Below, in pieces: positions 57,511 through 64,000 of a stretch of 64,000 nucleotides of DNA. The notes under the pieces are model-generated. The model was not told the DNA's origin. It searched no databases and was given only the letters and a program-made list of their open reading frames with translations. A program made the position numbers and the translations under genes. The first letter of the stretch is position 1. The number at the start of each line of letters is the position of its first letter. The stretch is from Pisolithus tinctorius (taxonomy: Eukaryota > Basidiomycota > Agaricomycetes > Boletales > Pisolithaceae): assembly GCA_024663395.1 (NCBI GenBank), contig JANFAH010000017.1, positions 930,001-994,000 on the forward strand. The letters run 5' to 3'.

Positions 57511-58794
57511 ATGAGAACTCGAGCTCAATCCCAGAGAGAGGTCGCTGAGAACCTCGCTGTAGCGCTAGCTAATCCGCGTCGACTCCCTTCCGTCGTTGAA
57601 CAATTCCAGTCCTTCTCCACTCGACGCCGCTCTTGCGCTGAAGGCGAAAGCGCTTCGCAAGCTGGTCGCTCCGACCTCCACCCATCAGCTTTCCATACTC
57701 CGTCTCCTCGTAACCGAGATGATGGACCCGACCCCGACCCTGATTATCCTGATGGTGATCCCAACGGCGGGGGCAGCGGTGACGGGGATGTCCCCAAAGA
57801 CCCGGCTGAGCCGCCAGAGGATCCCCTCATAGCTCTTGCTAGAGCTGTCCATGCGCTTGCGCGGTCTAGTTCGCACACTGGGGACTCCGCTCCGAAAACC
57901 AAAGTCCGCGAGCCTGACACTTTCGACGGCTCCGACCCTAAAAAACTCCGCGAGTTCCTCGTTCAGTGCGAGCTGAACTTCCAAGACTGCCCTCACGCAT
58001 TCCATTCCGACAGAGCAAAGGTTACCTTCGCTCAATCCTATCTTAAGGGTATGGCCCTGGCTTGGTTCGAGCCAGATCTGCTAAACCCTGACAACTATGA
58101 CCACCTGCTCTGGATGGACAACTATCATGAGGTCTTGCAAGAGCTCACAGCTAATTTCGGTCCACATGATGCCATAGCGGATGCCGTCCAACAACTCAAG
58201 AACCTTACCATGAAGGATGGTTCTCGAATTACCAAATACGTCATGGAGTTCAATCGCTGGGCTTCACAGGTCAAGGACTACGGTGTCGGTGCACTCCGCC
58301 ACCGCTTCTATAGCGGACTTCCAGACCGCATCAAAGACGAGATCGCTCGCATCGGCAAGCCTTCTACCCTCACACAACTCCGCGAACTCGCCCAAACCAT
58401 CGATGCACGCTACTGGGAGCGCAAAGCAGAGATCTCACGCACCACCAAGTCCGCCTCCGACAAGTCGCAGTCCTCAAACTCCGACAACAAAAGTAAATCT
58501 TCGTCCTCCGCCTCCGCTCCAAAGTCTGACGCCAAGGGCAAGGGCAAACAGAAAGACCCGCCCAAGTCCGACGTGTCCAAGTCCGATATTGCCCATCTTC
58601 TGGGCAAGGATGGCAAACTCACCTCCGCTGAACGCCAGTGCAGGATGAAGAATAACCTCTGCCTCTTCTGTGGCGAGGCTGGCCATTCCGCCAAGGACTG
58701 TCCCAAGTCCACCTCTCGTGCAGCCAAAGCCCGTGCAGCTATGGCTGAAACTCCGCCTACTCCGCTTGCGGAGAAGGCAGAGTCAAAAAATTAG
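57511..58794 (+). CDS. gag of element 2
   Basis: 427 codons, intact, starting MRTRAQSQREVAENLAVAL. Disordered, acidic/Gly-rich N-terminus (PDPDPDYPDGDPNGGGSGDG), then the Gag core from about residue 130 (EPDTFDGSDPKKLREFLVQC, MALAWFEPDL and ITKYVMEFNRWASQVKDYGV), a Lys/Ser-rich basic linker (residues 310-360), and a CCHC knuckle (CLFCGEAGHSAKDCPK, about residues 391-406) for RNA binding. It forms the particle that packages element RNA. It ends at TAG (58792-58794), directly after the slippery sequence that leads into pol. Codon use is CpG-rich compared with neighbouring repeats. Confidence 0.9.
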   Translation: MRTRAQSQREVAENLAVALANPRRLPSVVEQFQSFSTRRRSCAEGESASQAGRSDLHPSAFHTPSPRNRDDGPDPDPDYPDGDPNGGGSGDGDVPKDPAEPPEDPLIALARAVHALARSSSHTGDSAPKTKVREPDTFDGSDPKKLREFLVQCELNFQDCPHAFHSDRAKVTFAQSYLKGMALAWFEPDLLNPDNYDHLLWMDNYHEVLQELTANFGPHDAIADAVQQLKNLTMKDGSRITKYVMEFNRWASQVKDYGVGALRHRFYSGLPDRIKDEIARIGKPSTLTQLRELAQTIDARYWERKAEISRTTKSASDKSQSSNSDNKSKSSSSASAPKSDAKGKGKQKDPPKSDVSKSDIAHLLGKDGKLTSAERQCRMKNNLCLFCGEAGHSAKDCPKSTSRAAKARAAMAETPPTPLAEKAESKN

Positions 58795-58828
58795 TCCGCT
58801 CCTCCAGGGAGCTCGCACAGCCTGGAGG
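58785..58828 (+). promoter_or_regulatory. Predicted -1 ribosomal frameshift signal (gag-pol)
   Basis: The heptamer A AAA AAT (58785-58791) is in the correct register (X XXY YYZ) and is followed at once by the gag TAG. Nine nucleotides later comes a perfect 8-bp GC-rich stem, CCTCCAGG (58801-58808) / CCTGGAGG (58821-58828), with a 12-nt loop. The -1 frame is open from here into protease (LVRSSRELAQPGGS). Confidence 0.75.
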
Positions 58829-61800
58829 AAGCATTGAACCCAACTGTGTGCAACCGGACATCCGACTCAACGCGTCCGCTCTTTCTAGTCCCGATTCTTT
58901 ACTTCCGTCTGTAACTCTTCTGGATTATTCTGTTGATACTGTTTCTGCGTTGATCGATTCTGGTTCTTCTCATTGCTTCGTAGATCCGTCTGTAATTAAA
59001 AAATATGCCATTCCTGTTTCCTCCGTTTATCCACCAATTCCGCTCCACTTGTTCGATGGTAGTACAAATGCTGTCATTTCTCAAGAAGTAGATCTTTCCC
59101 TCCGCTTTCCTTCCGGCGATGTCAATTCCGCTTTGTTTTATGTTACTCCGTTGGATTCTTCTTGTTCACTGGTATTAGGACACAACTGGCTCACCCGCTT
59201 CAATCCGTCGATTGACTGGGTACTGGGCAGTATATCGTTCAAACCACCACTACAGGGAATGCTGACGCCCCAGGCGCCTTCGTCACCTTCCGCTGCGACC
59301 TCCGCTCTGGATCCGACACCCTCCACTCCGTTTGCAGTTCCGACTGCATCTCTGACCGACTCGCCGCGCTCCGCTCTGCTCGTCTCACTCATCAATGCTG
59401 CTGCGTATGTCAGAGCCTGTGCTCTCCCTGGCTCTAGACAGTTCCACTTACAACTCTCCGCTGATGATGTGAAGCTTCGTGCATCCTCCGCTTCATCCCC
59501 GCCTCCTGACCTCTCCTCAGTTCCTTCTGAGTATCACGAGTTTGCCGACGTCTTTAGCAAAGACAAGGCCACTGAACTTCTGCCACACCGCTTGTTTGAT
59601 CTCAAGATCGACCTCGAGGAAGGAGCTTCTCCGCCCATCGGTACAATCTACTCTCTTTCTCCACCAGAGCTTGAAGCTCTCCGCACCTTCATTGACAAGC
59701 ATCTTGGCTACGGTTTCATCAAGCAGTCCACCTCCGCTCACAGTGCCCCTGTCCTCTTCGTAAAGAAGAAGGACGGTTCACTCCGCCTCTGTGTAGACTA
59801 TTGAGGACTCAACAAAATCATGAAAAAAGATCGCTATCCGCTGCCGCTCATCTCCGACCTACTCGACTCCCCAAGCCACGCTAGAGTCTATACCAAGATC
59901 GACCTCCGCCATGCCTATCATCTGGTCCGCATAGCAGACGGAGATGAATGGAAAACGGCTTTCTGCACTCGTTATGGTTCTTATGAGTGGCGGGTAATGC
60001 CATTCGGTCTGACTAATGTGCCTGCAGCCTTCCAGCAGTTTGTTAATAGCATCTTTGCGGACATGCTCGATGTCTGCATCGTGGTATACCTCAATGACAT
60101 CTTAGTTTATTTGCAGAACATGGAGTCGCACCGCGAACATGTAAAAGAGGTACTCCGCCACCTTCAAAAGCATGGTCTTTATGCCAAGCCAGAGAAGTGT
60201 GAGTTTCACTCTGACTCCGTCGAGTACCTCGGTTATGTTCTTTCTCCCTCCGGTCTCACCATGTCTGCCGAGAAGGTTCAGGCAGTCCGCGACTGGCCTG
60301 AGCCGCGGAAGGTGCGAGACATCCAGTCTTTCCTTGGTTTCGCAAATTTCTATAGACGATTCATTAATAACTACTCCGACATCGTCGTTCCACTCACTCA
60401 CCTCACACGAAAGGGTGCTCCTTGGAACTTTTCCGAGGAGTGCCGCTCTGCTTTCCTCCGCTTGAAGGATGCCTTCAGCTCCGCTCCCATTCTTACTCAT
60501 TGGGTCCCTGATGCTCCGCTTACAGTTGAAACCGACGCCTCCAACTATGCCATTGCTGGCATTTTGTCGATCACCTGCTCCGACGGTGAACTCTGCCCAG
60601 TCGCTTTCTACTCCCGCACCATGACCGCACCAGAACTCAACTATGATACCCATGACAAGGAGCTGTTGGCTATCTTCGAGGCCTTCCGCCATTGGCAGCA
60701 TTACTTAGAAGGCTCTGCCTTGCCTGTCGACGTGGTGACGGACCACAAAAACCTTGAGTACTTTTCCACCTCTAAGGTTCTCACTCGTCGACAGGCCCGC
60801 TGGTCGGAGTACCTTTCCCAGTTTAATCTTTCTATCCGCTTCCGCCCTGGCCGCCTAGGAGCCAAACCCGACGCACTTACGCGACGTTGGGACGTCTACC
60901 CAAAAGGGGGGGATAGGGACTATGCGCAGGTAAATCCTCACAATCTCCGCCCTATGTTTACACAGGAGCAACTCGCGTCGTCCCTCCATACCACCACCCT
61001 CTTGGCACCTGTACTCCGCGCCGCCATGGTCTTCGACGTTGAGTGCTTGCACTCCGACATCATCTCCACCCTACCCTCCGACCCTGTCTCCGCCAGCCAT
61101 CTCCCAACTCCGACTAAGCCTCAGTGGTCCCTGGACTCCGACGGTCTACTCTGCCTTGACGGTCGTATCTTTGTCCCTGACATTGATGACCTCCGCCTTC
61201 GAGTGCTTCGGTTCAAGCATGATCATCCTCTAGCAGGCCATTTCGGGCAAAACCGCACCCTAGAACTCGTCTGCAGGGGCTACGTGTGGCCCAACCTCCG
61301 CTCCGATGTGAAGGAGTACGTCAGGTCTTGCACCGCCTGTGGACGGAGCAAAACTCCGCACCACCGCCCTTATGGTCTACTGAAGCAACTCCCCGTCCCA
61401 GAGAGACCTTGGAACTCCATCTCCATGGACTTCATCGAACACCTCCCCAACTCTGATGGCTGCTCCGCCATACTCGTGGTAGTAGACCGCCTCTCAAAGC
61501 AAGCGGTGTTCATCCCCACCCACAATTCCGTCACCTCCGCCGAACTCGCTAAGCTCTTCCTAACCCATGTCTTCTCCAAGCATGGAGTACCAGCTAATGT
61601 CACCTCCGACAGAGGTCCTGAGTTCGTCTCACACTTCTTCCACTCTCTAGGAAAGGCCCTTGATATGCGTCTTCACTTCACTTCAGGTTACCACCCAGAA
61701 GGCGATGGCCAGACCGAGCGAACGAACCAGACCCTCGAACAGTACCTTCGTGTTTACTGTAACTACCAACAAGACAACTGGGCTGAGCTGTTACCTCTAG

Positions 61801-62510
61801 CGGAGTTCGCTTTCAACAACGCACCAAGTGCAACTACTGGAGTCTCTCCCTTCTTCGCTAACAAGGGATACCATCCAAACCTGTCTGTGGTCCCTGACCA
61901 AGACTTCACTTCTCCAAGGGCTCATGACTATGTCGTCGAGCTCTCCGCCCTTCATGACTTCCTCCGCTCCGAAATGTCCACCGCTCAACAGCGCTACCAG
62001 GGTCCAGCAGATGCTAAACGCATACCTCCGCCTGAGTTCAAGGTCGGAGAACAGGCCTACGTCAAAGCCAAGTACTTCCGCTCCACTCGTCCTTTGGAGA
62101 AACTCTCCGAAAAGTACTTAGGTCCGTTCACCATCCTGGCCAGGCCAGGTACACATTCTGTCACCCTTAAGCTCCCTGACTCTATGCGCTCAGTACATCC
62201 AGTCTTCCATGTCTCACAACTGGAAGCCGCAGCGGCTAACCCTTTCCCAAACCGACAACAACCTCCGCCTCCGCCAGTAGATGTCGATGGTGACCTTGAG
62301 TACGAAGTGTCAGAGATACTCGAGTCTAAGGTGGACCGCCGTCGCCGCCAATGTCAACTCTTGTACCTAGTCCGCTGGGCTGGTTACGAGAACACCGACG
62401 AAGAAACCTCTTGGTTGCTTGCAACTGAGCTAGATCACACTTCTGATATAGTGTCCGCTCTCCATGAATGCTATCCACACAAACCTGGCCCATATCAACC
62501 TCCGCCATAA
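58788..62510 (+). pseudogene. pol polyprotein of element 2, one TGA and altered RT motif
   Basis: Reached by -1 frameshift. Protease: SALIDSGSSHCFVD (about 58.96 kb). Reverse transcriptase: the frame is broken by TGA at 59802-59804 (CVDY*GLNK, where CGA/Arg is expected) and the active-site motif reads YLND (60087-60098) instead of YLDD; GAT to AAT after C is again a CpG change. RNase H: LTVETDASNYAIAGILS and VTDHKNLEYF. Integrase: HDHPLAGHFGQNR with CTACGRSK zinc motif, catalytic D (SMDFIEHLP), D (TSDRGPEFVS) and E (GQTERTNQTLEQ). Chromodomain at the C-terminus (LEYEVSEILESKVD, LYLVRWAGYENTDEETSWL), ending at TAA 62508-62510. Downstream of the TGA a single frame of 896 codons is open. The copy should not be able to reverse-transcribe itself. 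Confidence 0.9.
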
Positions 62511-62702
62511 TACTCCGCCTACATAAACTTCCTCCGTGGGTCAACTCCGCCTCTTACCGAACTATCTTAAGTACTTTAGAATTTTCTCCGCTTATCCGTT
62601 TCACTTCTCAGAGTCACAAACAGAATCACAAGTCTATTTCGTAGTAGTACAAAAAATATACAAACTAAAGACAAAAAAAAAAAAAAACAAAACAAAACTA
62701 CT
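62511..62702 (+). other. Post-pol spacer with A-rich tract
   Basis: Contains a run of A with a few C (62671-62699), which could serve as transcript-end signal for pol or for the converging antisense gene, whose stop codon lies at 62703-62705. Confidence 0.4.
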
Positions 62703-63903
62703 CTACTCTTCCATCGCTTGCTCTCTGCCACCTTCCTGTTCTTCACCGCCTTCCTGCTCTCCTTCGGCTTCTTCCTCGTTATCCCCCTCTGCACCTTCAT
62801 CTGCTTCCTCTCGCTGGTCCTCCACCGCCTCCAACTGCGGCCTCTTCCATCCTCCTCCTGCGCATTCGAACTCGGCCACTCTGGCCTCATGCGCATCCTC
62901 CCTTCTCCTCATCTCCGCCCACTCTGCCCAGGCGTGGTACAGCGCCCACTCGTCGGCGGTCCGCTCTGCAGCCTCCGCCATCTGCTCCGCTGCCTCTGCC
63001 ATCCCCTCGAAGGCCAGCGCAGCGGTCTCGTGCGCTTCGGCCTGCCTCTCCATGGCTTGCAGCTGTCGCTCGCGCTCCCACTCCGCCCACCGCGTGTGGA
63101 CTCCCGCACCCGAGGGACCCTCGAGCGGGGTCGCTGGCTCATCGTCTTCTCCGCCTGCCTCCCGCTCATCGTCAGCCTCCTCTGTCTCCGTCGCTCTTGC
63201 CTTCCCCTTCCCTCGCGGCTTCTTCTTTTTCTCCCCTTGGGAGCTTCCTGTCCCTGCCCTCTTCCGCGAGGGTCCTGCCACCACCTCTTCCCGCGTCCAG
63301 CTGCAGGTCTTCTTCTTGTTGTGGCAGGGCACACAAGCCCTGGTCTTACCTTGCCCTGGCTCGCACTGACCCGCTGTCAGACTTGCTATGCAGCGAGTGC
63401 AGGGGGGCCGCCTGGTCGCGGTGACCACCACAGAGGTCCCAGGGACCCTCTGGGCGGTGTTGACGTTGTAGACCACACCACTTAACCTGAAATAAAAAAT
63501 ACAAGTCAGGTCTGCCTGGCTCGTAGGATCCTGTCACTCACCTTTGCGCGGCCTCATCCCACCTGGCCTGGGCCCTCTCCTGAGAGGCTCTCTGCCTTTG
63601 CCTTTCGGCCTCTTCCTCCGCCGCCTTCTTCCTCTGTGCTTCCTCCTCTTCTTTCTGTCTCCGCTCCGCCTCCAGTCGCACCTCCTCCGCCTTTCGTCGT
63701 CTGGCCTGCTCCCGTTTGGCCTTGCGCTCTTTCTCTTTCTGCTCCACCTCCGCTCGCCAACGTGCTTTCTCTGCATTCTTCTCGCGCTCGGTGTCGGTCG
63801 AGTTGTCGGTAAGGATGACCAGCGCGTCGTCCGCGACTTGGGAGTAGTCGTGGGAGTGGCCTGGGGTTGGCTGGGGGGTTGTGTTCTTGCGCTGAGAGGA
63901 CAT
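62703..63903 (-). CDS. Antisense two-exon gene in element 2: coiled-coil, Cys-rich protein
   Basis: Exon 1 is 63903-63542 (MSSQRKNTTPQPTPGHSHD), exon 2 is 63486-62703; the 55-nt intron has GTGAGT and TTTCAG, and the join AG|G keeps the frame (AAQR-LSGVVYNVNTAQRV). Exon 1 encodes a long highly charged helix (KEKERKAKREQARRRKAEEV). Exon 2 has a cysteine cluster (PCTRCIASLTAGQC, CVPCHNKKKTCSW) resembling a fungal Zn-Cys cluster, a basic patch (KKKKPRGKGKARA), further heptad-like helix (MERQAEAHETAALAFEGMAE) and an acidic tail. An upstream ATG at 63945 is possible, but the TATA-like box at 63949-63955 makes 63903 likelier. Nuclear or DNA-binding function is inference; I do not know the family's role. 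Both exons are intact and share the element's CTCCGC-rich composition. Confidence 0.65.
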
Positions 63904-63948
63904 GGTGATGAGGGAGGAAGGTACGAGGGTTCGGTACCCTAACACGTG

Positions 63949-63955
63949 TTTTTAA
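63949..63955 (-). promoter_or_regulatory. TATA-like box of the antisense gene
   Basis: Minus strand TTAAAAA, 46 nt upstream of the ATG at 63903, with an adjacent CACGTG. Suggestive only. Confidence 0.3.
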
Positions 63956-64000
63956 GCGGTACTTCGAACTCCGACGGAGCTCCGCCGCGGCTAAACCCAT

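Larger units (their letters stand above)
56809..64000 (+). mobile_element. Ty3/gypsy chromodomain retrotransposon 2, right end outside window
   Basis: 5' LTR from TGTCATAACCGTG (56809), gag, pol with chromodomain, then an antisense gene; no second LTR is found before 64000. The flank GAGCC (56804-56808) would be the target duplication if a partner lies to the right. The element is rich in CpG and in the hexamer CTCCGC, also through the antisense gene, which supports counting that gene as part of it. Little decay is seen: one TGA in pol and a changed reverse-transcriptase motif. Confidence 0.85.

Noticed and set aside
62536..63485. Forward frames of 277 and 255 aa, Ser/Pro/Leu-rich
   Set aside because: They are the reverse complement of the antisense gene, whose splice junction and charged-helix composition are convincing; the forward products look like translated antisense low-complexity sequence.

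Overview
The window looks like transposon-rich nuclear DNA of a filamentous basidiomycete, most likely an agaricomycete. The reasons are: three KDZ (Kyakuja-Dileera-Zisupton) transposase genes with CxC1- or CxC2-type cysteine clusters, NACHT-WD40 (NWD) gene tails, two chromodomain-bearing Ty3/gypsy retrotransposons, and short introns of about 45-55 nt with GTATGT/GTAAGT donors. No rRNA, no convincing functional tRNA and no bacterial-type operon is present. The species cannot be told from the sequence alone.

Layout. 1-1.4 kb: 5' part of a CxC1-KDZ transposase gene on the minus strand. 2-6.2 kb: degenerate exon/intron-like tandem repeats and unassigned sequence. 6.2-9.6 kb and 14.4-11.8 kb: two opposed copies of an unrecognised multi-exon family ('family X'). 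10-11.8 kb: 21-bp and 43-bp minisatellites ending in a hairpin module. 15.3-16 kb: a tandem repeat of about 228 bp. 16.7-18.9 kb: a second unrecognised family ('family Y'). 19.3-23.4 kb: a nearly complete but decayed CxC1-KDZ transposase. 24.2-26 kb: a 21-bp array split by a solo LTR with a target-site duplication. 26.6-27.5 kb: a 44-bp array plus a second hairpin module. 27.5-32.6 kb: two NWD-type WD40 pseudogenes and a tyrosine-recombinase fragment. 33.7-41.6 kb: a palindromic satellite into which a 6,823-bp chromodomain Ty3/gypsy element (minus strand, two 452-bp LTRs, CCCTC duplication) has inserted. 42.06-42.37 kb: a dense cluster of CACGTG-type palindromes. 43.6-46 kb: a more CpG-rich island with possible low-copy genes. 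46.1-47.8 kb: a 223-bp tandem repeat. 48.4-56.8 kb: a composite KDZ element with a TET/JBP-type dioxygenase gene, a CxC2-KDZ transposase and a divergent accessory gene. 56.8-64 kb: a second chromodomain Ty3/gypsy element (plus strand) that cuts the accessory gene and carries a spliced antisense gene; it runs to or past the right edge.

How it fits together. Most older sequence is visibly poor in CpG, and decay is dominated by changes expected from 5-methylcytosine deamination. All six differences between the two LTRs of the first retroelement are CpG to TpG/CpA. Its four internal in-frame stops are all TGA at positions where CGA (Arg) would restore a coding codon. The same window holds a transposon-linked TET/JBP gene, a family that oxidises 5-methylcytosine. 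The second retroelement is CpG-rich and younger looking. It has a textbook-looking -1 frameshift signal between gag and pol, but its reverse-transcriptase motif reads YLND instead of YLDD. The first retroelement shows an 11-nt self-priming arrangement like that known for Tf1/sushi elements.
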